Numbered from the stretch's first letter, positions 1 to 5,038 are shown. The stretch is 6,032 nt of DNA from Patescibacteria group bacterium (GCA_030016765.1 JASEJS010000041.1:1-6032), one strand, 5' to 3'. Notes: generated from the letters alone by a model not told the origin. Translations and numbers: made by a program.

Positions 1-450
1 GAAACTGGAAAGCAGCTGGGAATTATGGATCTGGAAGAAGCGCTCCAGATAGCTAGGGAGCGTAGTTTAGATTTAATCCAAGTTACTGAAAAGGTTGAAC
101 CACCAGTCTGTAAAATAATGGATTATGGAAAATATCAATATTTGCTTCAAAAGAAAGAAAGGCAGGCTAAAATAAAAAGAGGAGGGGAACTAAAAAGAAT
201 AAGGTTAGGATTTAATATTTCTCTCCATGACATGGAAATTAGAGCTCACCAGACAGAGAAATTTTTGAAAAAGGGAAATAAAGTGAAAATAGAAATGAGA
301 TTGCGGGGAAGAGAAAAAATCCTTGAAGAATTTGCCAAGGAAAAAATAAATCAATTTCTGGAAATTTTAGAAAAGCTGATTCCAATAAAAATTGAACGGG
401 AATTAAAAAAGGAGCCAGGGGGTTTTACAATGATTATATTGAAAAAATGA
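1..450 (+). CDS. infC: Translation initiation factor IF-3 (5' end cut by window)
   Basis: IF-3 binds the 30S subunit, keeps it apart from 50S and checks initiator tRNA/start-codon pairing. The frame is open from base 1; the fragment begins E-T-G-K-Q-L-G-I, matching the G-x-Q-L-G strand near the IF-3 N-terminus, so roughly 25 residues lie outside the window. The ATG at 25 is internal methionine, not the start. The N-domain signature PPVCKIMDYGKY sits at fragment residues 34-45, then a lysine-rich linker helix, then the C-domain (K-R-I-R-L-G-F-N-I-S, and a G-x-K-V-K-I-x-M-R-L-R-G-R-E segment). It ends TGA at 448-450, overlapping the rpmI start as ATGA, so the two are likely translationally coupled. 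The order infC-rpmI-rplT is the classic one. Length (149 residues visible) and motifs are normal. Confidence 0.97.
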   Translation, partial: ETGKQLGIMDLEEALQIARERSLDLIQVTEKVEPPVCKIMDYGKYQYLLQKKERQAKIKRGGELKRIRLGFNISLHDMEIRAHQTEKFLKKGNKVKIEMRLRGREKILEEFAKEKINQFLEILEKLIPIKIERELKKEPGGFTMIILKK

Positions 451-641
451 GCAAAAAGACTCGTAAATCAATTTTGAAACGCTTTAAAATCACTAAAACC
501 GGTAAAATTCTAAGAAGACCGACCGGTCTTGACCATTATCGGGCGAAAAAACCAGGGAAAAAGATAAGAAAAAGCAGGAAATGGGTTCCTTTATCAAAAG
601 CTGAAGCAAGAAAAATACGAAGGCTGCTGCCTTCAAGATAA
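447..641 (+). CDS. rpmI: 50S ribosomal protein L35
   Basis: L35 is a small, very basic protein of the large ribosomal subunit. The 64-residue product has the usual family length and opening: K-T-R-K-S at residues 4-8, then K-R-F-K-I-T-K-T-G-K-I at 11-21, followed by a basic H-Y-R-A-K-K-P segment and a C-terminal Arg/Lys-rich helix. The ATG overlaps the infC stop (ATGA) and no Shine-Dalgarno sequence is visible, which fits translational coupling to infC. Downstream, the usual short gap to rplT is replaced by 144 bp that contain a palindromic element. Confidence 0.97.
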   Translation: MSKKTRKSILKRFKITKTGKILRRPTGLDHYRAKKPGKKIRKSRKWVPLSKAEARKIRRLLPSR

Positions 642-648
642 TGCTAAT

Positions 649-780
649 TACGAATTTAATGCCAATCTACAAATATGCGAATATTCGCATGTGCGTTTTC
701 GCATAGAGCGAAGAAGTGAGCTCCCGCTTTTCGCATACGCATATTCGCAACATTGGCATACATTCGTAGATTTGTATCAT
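649..780. repeat. Palindrome-rich intergenic element between rpmI and rplT
   Basis: The gap between L35 and L20 genes is filled with nested inverted and direct repeats. 675-690 is a perfect 16-bp palindrome (ATGCGAAT/ATTCGCAT). Longer-range arms are TGCCAAT (660-666) with ATTGGCA (752-758), AATCTAC (664-670) with GTAGATT (766-772), and TGCGAATA (676-683) with TATTCGCA (742-749). The 10-mer TTTTCGCATA occurs twice (696-705, 728-737). The whole element could fold into a large cruciform or RNA stem-loop. I recall similar ATTCGTA/TTCGCATA-type intergenic repeats in Patescibacteria genomes, but could not check. It ends just before the rplT start and leaves no recognisable Shine-Dalgarno there. A small open frame on the minus strand here is only a consequence of the repeat. 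Confidence 0.75.
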
Positions 781-785
781 GTCTT

Positions 786-1133
786 ATGGTTCGAGTTAAG
801 CGAGGAAAAGCAGCCAGAAAAAGAAGAAAAAGGCTTTTAAAATATGCCAAGGGTTTTCGTTGGGGAAGAAAAGCAAAATATCGGGCAGCAAAAGAAGCTT
901 TGCTTCATGCCTGGAAATATGCCTACCGAGATAGAAGAGCAAAAAAGAGAGAGCTTAGAAGACTCTGGCAAATTCAAATCAATGCCGCCTGCCGAAATTT
1001 GGGAATAAGTTATAGTAAATTTATTCATGGATTAAAAGAAAAAAAGATTGAACTTGACCGAAAAATTTTAGCAAACTTAGCCCAAAACTATCCGGAAATT
1101 TTTAAAAAAATAGTAGAAAAGATTAAAGAATAG
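786..1133 (+). CDS. rplT: 50S ribosomal protein L20
   Basis: L20 binds 23S rRNA early in 50S assembly and in several bacteria represses its own operon. The ATG at 786 gives M-V-R-V-K-R-G-K-A-A-R-K-R-R-K, the standard L20 start, and a 115-residue protein of normal length. An in-frame TTG at 753 would add 11 residues encoded by the palindromic repeat and is rejected. Signatures seen: L-K-Y-A-K-G-F-R-W-G-R near residues 18-28, Y-A-Y-R-D-R-R-A-K-K-R near 45-55, L-W-Q-I-Q-I-N-A-A near 60-68, and S-Y-S-K-F-I-H-G-L-K near 75-84. No clear Shine-Dalgarno precedes the ATG, because the repeat element lies directly upstream. A terminator follows 23 bp after the stop. Confidence 0.96.
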   Translation: MVRVKRGKAARKRRKRLLKYAKGFRWGRKAKYRAAKEALLHAWKYAYRDRRAKKRELRRLWQIQINAACRNLGISYSKFIHGLKEKKIELDRKILANLAQNYPEIFKKIVEKIKE

Positions 1134-1156
1134 AAAATGATTAAAAATTTTAAAAA

Positions 1157-1190
1157 ATACCGCCCTAAAGGCGGTAATTTATTTTTTTAA
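1157..1190. terminator. Bidirectional intrinsic terminator between rplT and the purF-like gene
   Basis: A 7-bp stem TACCGCC (1158-1164) / GGCGGTA (1170-1176) encloses a 5-nt loop. On the + strand it is followed by AATTTATTTTTTT; read on the - strand it is followed by TTTTTTAAAATTTTT. It lies between two convergent genes, and the stop codon of the purF-like gene (1179-1181) touches its edge, so one hairpin can end both operons. Confidence 0.85.
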
Positions 1191-2540
1191 AAAACAATCT
1201 ACGCAGAGAGAATCTCGAGAGATTCCGCGTTCTTCAAAAACTTCAAATAATTCCTCGAGGGAATTGTGCTCCAGACTATCCACACCTAAAAATCTAACTC
1301 TTTCTTCTTTCGCAGGTAGACGAGAGGTTAAAGTTTCTCCCCTCTTCAAGCCTTTTCCCATTTCACAGTCACTGTAAAGCTCCGGACTTCCAATTCTAAG
1401 GTGAATCTCTTTGAATCCCTGTTTTCTGATTTTCTCAATCACCTTCGTTTTGGTAGTTCCCCTGACTATTGAATCATCGACAAGCACTATTACTTCTCCT
1501 CGATGGTCCTCAGGACTTGGCAGATGTTTAATACCTGCTTCCCAGCCTCTTTTTTCTGGTTTTTTCCAAATAAAACTTCGATGAGTATAACCATATTTTA
1601 TCAGCACCTCATCGAATTTTGGAAGCTTTTTTATTTTTTCTTCGTCTCTTTGCCGGCAAAACTCCTGATAATAACCAATGGCGTAACTTGTACCTGAAGC
1701 TGGCTCACTGGAAATAATATCAGGAATAAAACCATTTTTAATGTCTTTCTGAGCTAATTTTGCTCCCAATTTTTTTCTGATTTCACTAACTGCCACTCCT
1801 TCTCTTATTCCAAAGGGATCATCAGGATAAAGCCACCACCAGCTACACATTTGAGCTCTCTTGGTTGGCATTAGTGCTTCTGATTTAAATTTTCCATCTC
1901 TGATTGAAATGATTTCTCCTGGCTGAAGATCTCTGACAATTTCAAATCCCAGATTGGGAAAACCTGCTGAACTCGAAGCTACTATTGTTTCTTCTTCTTT
2001 TTCTCCAAGGATTAAAGGCCAGTGACCGCTGGGATGCCTAGCTGCAATAATTTCTTTTTCAGTGAGCACTAAAAGAGTATAGGTGCCCTTGATTTCCTGG
2101 GTCATTTTTTTAATCCCATCCACTACATTTTTTCCCTGAGCGATAAGATTGATAATCACTTCGATGTCCAAGTCCTCCCCCCTTCGGTCACTGAAAGAGA
2201 TTCCTTGATTAATGAGTTTTTCTTTTAGCTCCAGACAATTCTGAATATTTCCGGCAAAACAGGCAGCCAATTCTCCCAATTTAGTATCTCTTTTGAATGG
2301 TTCATTAGCGATCCCACAATAGCCAATTCCTAAGTCTCCCTCAAGCTCTTCTATTCTCTCCTCAAAATTTGGTCTGAAAAGCCCTGGATAAGCCTGGCAT
2401 TGAATTCCCTCTTTATTAACTATTGCTAGACCAGACCAATCTTGATCGAGGTGTTGCTGATAAAATGTGCCTAGAAACAAATCTCTCGAAAAACTCTCTC
2501 TTTTTTTCTCATCAACGCTTAAGCCACATATTCCAACCAT
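1179..2540 (-). CDS. purF: PurF-like amidophosphoribosyltransferase homologue with degenerate glutaminase domain
   Basis: PurF makes phosphoribosylamine from PRPP and glutamine, the first step of purine synthesis. This 453-residue homologue has both domains at normal length. In the phosphoribosyltransferase half, the PRPP loop VLVDDSIVRGTT (352-363) is intact and C232, C392, C446 and C449 match the four cysteines that bind the 4Fe-4S cluster in Bacillus-type PurF. The N-terminal Ntn glutaminase half looks dead: it starts M-V-G-I-C-G rather than M-C-G-I-x-G; QHRGQ is QHLDQ (29-33); GHVRY is Y-C-G-I (74-77), losing the glutamine-binding Arg; HNGN is FAGN (95-98), losing the oxyanion-hole Asn. 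D125 is kept. The PPi-loop region V-P-D-S is E-P-A-S (279-282). It is the last gene of the minus-strand operon, 21 bp after the alkyltransferase gene. It may use free ammonia, a partner glutaminase, or have another function. Confidence 0.9.
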   Translation of the reverse strand: MVGICGLSVDEKKRESFSRDLFLGTFYQQHLDQDWSGLAIVNKEGIQCQAYPGLFRPNFEERIEELEGDLGIGYCGIANEPFKRDTKLGELAACFAGNIQNCLELKEKLINQGISFSDRRGEDLDIEVIINLIAQGKNVVDGIKKMTQEIKGTYTLLVLTEKEIIAARHPSGHWPLILGEKEEETIVASSSAGFPNLGFEIVRDLQPGEIISIRDGKFKSEALMPTKRAQMCSWWWLYPDDPFGIREGVAVSEIRKKLGAKLAQKDIKNGFIPDIISSEPASGTSYAIGYYQEFCRQRDEEKIKKLPKFDEVLIKYGYTHRSFIWKKPEKRGWEAGIKHLPSPEDHRGEVIVLVDDSIVRGTTKTKVIEKIRKQGFKEIHLRIGSPELYSDCEMGKGLKRGETLTSRLPAKEERVRFLGVDSLEHNSLEELFEVFEERGISRDSLCVDCFLKK

Positions 2541-2546
2541 TTCTTT

Positions 2547-2555
2547 CCCTCCTTT
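2547..2555 (-). promoter_or_regulatory. Strong Shine-Dalgarno site of the purF-like gene
   Basis: Read on the minus strand this is AAAGGAGGG, 6 nt before the ATG at 2540. It is the best ribosome-binding site in the window and fixes the start, which matters because it shows that valine, not cysteine, is the second residue of the encoded protein. Confidence 0.85.
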
Positions 2556-2561
2556 CTTTTT

Positions 2562-2927
2562 TTAATTTGCAATTTGCTTTTTAATTATAACTCCTTCTTT
2601 TTTTAATAACAAGGCTTTCTTTTTAAGGCCTTGATTATAACCACCGAGTTTTCCATTACTTCTAATCACTCGATGACAAGGAATTTTTGGATCTCGATTT
2701 TTATTCAAAATGTTCCCCACTGCCCGCCAGGCTCGAGGAAAACCAGCCAATTTTGCTACTGCTTCATAAGTTAAAACTTTCCCTTTGGGAATTTTTCTTA
2801 CTACCTCGTAGACCTTTCTTTGAAACCCCGTTAGAGATTGTCGGTATTCTCGTTTTCTCAAGGAGATCCGTGAGTCTCTAACGGGGTGAAATAAAGTCAT
2901 TGGCTTTTTTGAGGATTTCTTTGGCAT
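2562..2927 (-). CDS. Methylated-DNA-protein cysteine methyltransferase, single DNA-binding domain
   Basis: This suicide DNA-repair protein moves alkyl groups from O6-alkylguanine to its own cysteine. The acceptor motif P-C-H-R-V is at residues 83-87 (C84), so it should be active, unlike the Trp-bearing alkyltransferase-like proteins. Also present: I-P-K-G-K-V-L-T-Y (46-54), the arginine-finger motif R-A-V-G (68-71), and G-K-L-G-G-Y after the acceptor. The domain starts near F35; the N-terminal ribonuclease-like domain of Ada/Ogt is absent, giving 121 residues. The first ~33 residues are not family sequence: H14 to G33 are encoded by an inverted repeat. No Shine-Dalgarno picks between ATGs at 2927 and 2900; both overlap the NUDIX gene (50 or 23 nt), implying coupled translation. 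The purF-like gene follows after 21 bp. Confidence 0.92.
   Translation of the reverse strand: MPKKSSKKPMTLFHPVRDSRISLRKREYRQSLTGFQRKVYEVVRKIPKGKVLTYEAVAKLAGFPRAWRAVGNILNKNRDPKIPCHRVIRSNGKLGGYNQGLKKKALLLKKEGVIIKKQIAN
2825..2887. repeat. 13-bp perfect inverted repeat spanning the NUDIX/alkyltransferase junction
   Basis: ACCCCGTTAGAGA (2825-2837) and its exact reverse complement TCTCTAACGGGGT (2875-2887) are separated by 37 bp. One arm is read as the last NUDIX codons and stop (I-S-P-R-stop) and, in another frame, as H-P-V-R-D-S of the alkyltransferase; the other arm is read as Q-S-L-T-G-F. I remember the peptide pattern P-V-R-D-S-R-I-S from predicted proteins of Patescibacteria, where it comes from a dispersed palindromic repeat; this is memory, not a search. 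The element would form a 13-bp stem in the operon mRNA. Confidence 0.8.
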
Positions 2928-3315
2928 TTTTGAAAGAAAGATATTTTAGGGCCTCTGGATAAGTCAACCATTTATATCCTTTATGTTCGAAAGAAATTTT
3001 AATCTCTTTGGTTTTTGTTTCGATTAAATAAAAGGTGACGAATTTTAAAATGTTTTTTCCTTTAAATTTAAAGAAGTATTTAATGGTTTCTTTAAAATCT
3101 TTTATAAAATTAATATCTTTTAAACCCGCTTCTTCTTCTATTTCTCTTTTTACAGTTTCTTCCAATTTTTCTCCTTTTTCAATATGCCCTTTTGGAAAAT
3201 CCCAATAATCTTTTTCTGCCCGATGAGAAATAGAAGGATAATACAAAAGAAGGTAATAAACTTTATTACCCTCCCTCCTAAATATTACTGCTCCAGCTGA
3301 TCTCTCAATTGGCAT
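2878..3315 (-). CDS. NUDIX hydrolase, Ap4A-hydrolase (NUDT2)-like
   Basis: NUDIX enzymes cleave nucleoside diphosphates linked to another group; the closest family pattern is asymmetric diadenosine-tetraphosphate hydrolase. Numbered from the upstream in-frame ATG at 3342, the complete NUDIX box G-x5-E-x7-R-E-U-x-E-E-x-G-U runs G52 to L74 with metal-binding E67, E70 and E71; before it come R-S-A-G-A-V-I-F (14-21) and D-Y-W-D-F-P-K-G-H-I-E-K-G-E (45-58), typical of NUDT2-like proteins. I prefer the ATG at 3315 (M-P-I-E-R-S-A-G, 145 aa) because a duplicated relic at 3785 shares sequence from exactly that codon; the ATG at 3342 would add nine residues and overlap the toxin fragment by 17 nt. Neither has a good Shine-Dalgarno. 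The stop lies inside a palindromic repeat overlapping the alkyltransferase gene. Exact substrate is not shown by the sequence. Confidence 0.93.
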   Translation of the reverse strand: MPIERSAGAVIFRREGNKVYYLLLYYPSISHRAEKDYWDFPKGHIEKGEKLEETVKREIEEEAGLKDINFIKDFKETIKYFFKFKGKNILKFVTFYLIETKTKEIKISFEHKGYKWLTYPEALKYLSFKNAKEILKKANDFISPR

Positions 3316-3325
3316 ATATTTATTT

Positions 3326-3466
3326 TTATTGATAATGATCATTCACATCTATAATTTCAATTGTTTCCTTATTACGAAAAATAAAAATTACCCGATACTT
3401 TCTATCGAGCCTGAAACTCCAAATTCGCATTTTTCTTGGCTCATGTAAAGGAAGAATTTTCAACAT
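3326..3466 (-). pseudogene. RelE/ParE-type toxin, C-terminal half only
   Basis: The ATG at 3466 follows the antitoxin stop with no gap (TGAATG) and opens a 46-codon frame. The product matches the C-terminal half of RelE-superfamily toxins: a R-I-W-S-F-R-L-D strand (14-21), R-K-Y-R-V-I-F-I-F (22-30) with the conserved Arg, and the closing I-I-D-V-N-D-H-Y-Q (38-46), like the family's D-I-G-x-H-x-x-Y end. The two N-terminal helices (about 40 residues), which bear the antitoxin-binding surface and part of the active face, are missing, and no space remains for them after the antitoxin gene. It is therefore probably an inactive remnant left by an in-frame 5' deletion, though a functional short protein cannot be excluded. 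The frame is otherwise clean. It runs up to 10 bp before the preferred NUDIX start. Confidence 0.7.
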
Positions 3467-3700
3467 TCATTTTTTAAAGTAAGAAGATCTTTTTAATCCT
3501 TTTTCTAAACTTTTAAGAAATTGGGGAGAATAAAGTTTTGTCTCTCGAAAAGCTCTCATAATCTCTTTGATATTTCTTATCAAGGGAGGGCCAAAAATAT
3601 CTGCCTTTTCTTTTATTATCTTTTGGAGATATTCGTACCTTAAAGCCCTTTCCAATAATCTCTGATATTCCTTTTTAGAAATAGTAACAGTATTAGCCAT
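3467..3700 (-). CDS. Small antitoxin-like protein (first gene of the operon)
   Basis: A 77-residue basic protein, likely the antitoxin partner of the RelE-like fragment that starts immediately after its stop. The N-terminus (T-V-T-I-S-K-K-E-Y, residues 4-12) looks like the short DNA-binding strand of AbrB/PHD/ribbon-type antitoxins, followed by a predicted helix E-Y-Q-R-L-L-E-R-A-L-R-Y-E-Y-L (11-25), a loop with F-G-P-P, and a C-terminal helix with S-L-E-K-G-L-K-R-S-S-Y-F-K-K (64-77). I do not recognise a named family with certainty; the call rests on size, order and the toxin-like neighbour. A consensus promoter ends about 14 bp upstream, so the mRNA leader is very short and only a weak purine stretch (GAAAGAA) precedes the ATG. 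If it binds DNA, its likely target is this promoter, which would also control the NUDIX, alkyltransferase and purF-like genes. Confidence 0.72.
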   Translation of the reverse strand: MANTVTISKKEYQRLLERALRYEYLQKIIKEKADIFGPPLIRNIKEIMRAFRETKLYSPQFLKSLEKGLKRSSYFKK

Positions 3701-3707
3701 ATTCTTT

Positions 3708-3785
3708 CTATTTTATTATATTTCCTAAAAAATTTTTGTCAAACTTTTTGAACATCACTACTCCCGCTGATTTCTCAATTAGCAT
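3708..3785 (-). pseudogene. Relic of a second NUDIX gene (N-terminal codons only)
   Basis: From the ATG at 3785 the frame reads M-L-I-E-K-S-A-G-V-V-M-F, matching M-P-I-E-R-S-A-G-A-V-I-F of the intact NUDIX gene: 29 of 36 bases are identical to 3280-3315. Similarity stops after the twelfth codon; the frame then reads 13 unrelated residues and a TAG at 3708. The relic and intact copy flank the toxin-antitoxin pair in the same direction, 470 bp apart. The unrelated 3' part of the frame contains the operon promoter. Confidence 0.75.
3715..3742 (-). promoter_or_regulatory. Consensus sigma-70 promoter of the antitoxin-NUDIX-alkyltransferase-purF-like operon
   Basis: On the minus strand: TTGACA (3742-3737), 16-bp spacer, TATAAT (3720-3715). 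Both boxes are perfect. Transcription would start near 3708, about 8 nt before the antitoxin ATG at 3700, giving a nearly leaderless message. No other convincing promoter lies between here and 1179, and the five genes below are spaced -50 to +21 bp, so this probably drives them all. Confidence 0.85.
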
Positions 3786-3817
3786 AGTAGTAGTTCAAAT
3801 TAAGTTGCTTCTCTTTT

Positions 3818-3879
3818 CCAATCACGGGATTGGCCCGAGTACATACATAATTATGTGCCTAATACAATTTCATTGTATT
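3818..3879. repeat. Cluster of three short hairpins between NUDIX and uppS relics
   Basis: Three perfect inverted repeats lie side by side: CCAATC/GATTGG with a 4-nt loop (3818-3833), the 12-bp palindrome ACATAATTATGT (3845-3856), and AATACAAT/ATTGTATT with a 3-nt loop (3861-3879). No coding frame of interest crosses them. They could be remnants of a structured RNA, a mobile-element end or chance in AT-rich DNA. Confidence 0.4.
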
Positions 3880-3896
3880 TACTATTCTTCTCCCTT

Positions 3897-4371
3897 TTAT
3901 AATCTCAACTCAGAAAAAATGACCTTTTTATTAGAAAAATAGAGTTCAGAATAAGCTCCTTGCCAAATTAAAAATTGGAAATACGCTGTTCTTACCTGTT
4001 CTGTTAATTAAATCAAGATCAGTTTTTCAGCTTCCTCAATTACTTTCTGAAGAGATTGAGGCAATCTTTCTTTTTGGCCAATTACTTTTATTTTGATTCC
4101 TTCTTGATACATCTCTTTTAGATTATCACCAATAGCTTTTTTGGCCAATCTCATTAGGTAATTAATTTCTCTTTTTAATCTCTTCCAATTTTCAGTAGAA
4201 AATACAAAAATAGTTAAAATTTTTATTCCATGATTTTTACACCAGCTAATTAATTCTTTTATTTTTTTTCAATCCTTAGCGATGACCCTCAAAAGTTGGC
4301 AAACCTCTTTCTTTAGCCCATCTTCGATTGCCATCAATAATGATACCTAAATAATAAGAAACCTTACCCAT
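3897..4371 (-). pseudogene. uppS: Undecaprenyl-diphosphate synthase (isoprenyl transferase), broken
   Basis: The intact enzyme makes C55 undecaprenyl diphosphate, the lipid carrier for cell-wall polymers. From the ATG at 4371: M-G-K-V-S-Y-Y-L-G-I-I-I-D-G-N-R-R-W-A, with the catalytic Asp of the D-G-N-x-R-W motif, then G-H-R followed by an in-frame TAA (4276-4278). A run of eight A (4262-4269; seven would keep frame) shifts to I-K-E-L-I-S-W-C-K and on through F-S-T-E-N-W-K-R. That frame stops at 4008-4010. The segment holding the family's N-Y-G-G-R region is deleted; D-L-I-N-R-T-G follows directly in another frame, and a further shift gives F-Q-F-L-I-W-Q-G-A-Y-S-E-L-Y-F (3980 down) before a stop at 3897. 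With a stop, two or more frameshifts and a deletion of roughly 70 codons it cannot be functional, and sequencing error alone cannot explain it. Confidence 0.9.
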
Positions 4372-4461
4372 ACTCTAATTATATAATTTTTAAGACAATA
4401 AAAGGAGATTAAATTAAAAATGAATCTGATCCTTCTTCCTGTCTTTTCTCCTACTTCTCTA

Positions 4462-5024
4462 TTATTTTTCTATGAAAAAAGCTGTTTTTAAACGAGATTG
4501 AAATATTTTATAAAGAGCTCCTCTGGCTAACTTTGAGCTAAGGAGATTCTGAATTGATTCCCGACTCTTTTTAATTTTTAAAAGATAATTAATACCTAAG
4601 CAAGATATTCAGGATTAATTATCTTATGAGCTATTTCTTGCCCAAATGCTTCTGCTTGCTGGGTTTTTTCTAGCATCCATTCCCCTAATTTTTCCCGACT
4701 GATAATAGAAATTAAGGGATATTTGCTAATCAGAGAGAACTTTTTATTTCTAATAAAAACAGTAATCTGATGAAATTGCCTTTCTAAAAGGTCTTGAGGA
4801 AGACCTAAAAGTCTTAAACTCTTAAAAATTAACTCCCCCACATATTTTGGGACTACCTTTTCATTCTTTTCTAAAACTTCTTTCCCTTTTTTGGTCAAAA
4901 ACTGAGCGCACCTTAAACCAGCCGGTCCTGCTCCAATAATCACAACTTGGTATTTTTTATAATCGAGATAAAATTTTGATATTAAAAGACCTTTAAAAAT
5001 TAACAGCTTCTCTGAGAATTTCAA
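4462..5024 (-). pseudogene. FAD-dependent oxidoreductase, geranylgeranyl-reductase type, truncated
   Basis: Family members use FAD to saturate prenyl chains of lipids and are usually near 400 residues. Here a 142-codon frame (4596-5024) holds only the N-terminus: Rossmann motif V-V-I-I-G-A-G-P-A-G (27-36), a second strand ending V-L-E-K-N-E (50-55, two residues short of the usual V-L-V-L-E-K), P-K-Y-V-G-E where P-K-x-C-G-G is expected, and S-R-E-K-L-G-E-W-M-L (109-118). It has no ATG: a TTG at 5022-5024 follows a nearby in-frame TAG, and the first ~22 residues look unrelated. At 4596 it stops; a shifted frame (4599-4462) continues for 45 basic, helical residues (L-G-I-N-Y-L-L-K to F-F-I-E-K) that may be the original C-terminus. 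The middle ~250 residues are gone. Next to the uppS ruin on the same strand, it suggests a lost isoprenoid gene set. Confidence 0.75.
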
Positions 5025-5038
5025 AAAATTCTATAAAA

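Noticed and set aside
649..780. CRISPR array or tRNA in the repeat-rich gap
   Set aside because: Repeats are inverted and irregularly spaced with no unique spacers, and no cloverleaf with a TTCRA arm and anticodon stem can be drawn.
753..785. Upstream TTG start that would lengthen L20 by 11 residues
   Set aside because: The added residues come from the palindromic element; the ATG at 786 gives the standard L20 opening and length.
656..850. Minus-strand open frame across the rpmI-rplT gap
   Set aside because: It is made by the palindromic repeats and runs into rplT; the peptide has no family features.
1503..1697. Plus-strand open frame inside the purF-like gene
   Set aside because: Antisense shadow of a clearly conserved protein-coding sequence.
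3736..3942. Plus-strand open frame of 68 codons
   Set aside because: It runs antisense across the NUDIX and uppS relics and has no recognisable protein pattern.
4262..4269. uppS frameshift as a sequencing error in an A8 run
   Set aside because: An error could explain this one shift, but not the in-frame stop, the internal deletion and the second frameshift in the same gene.
4420..4491. Plus-strand 23-codon frame with AAAGGAG upstream
   Set aside because: The spacing of 12 nt is long, the peptide is a low-complexity hydrophobic string, and it lies antisense to the oxidoreductase relic.
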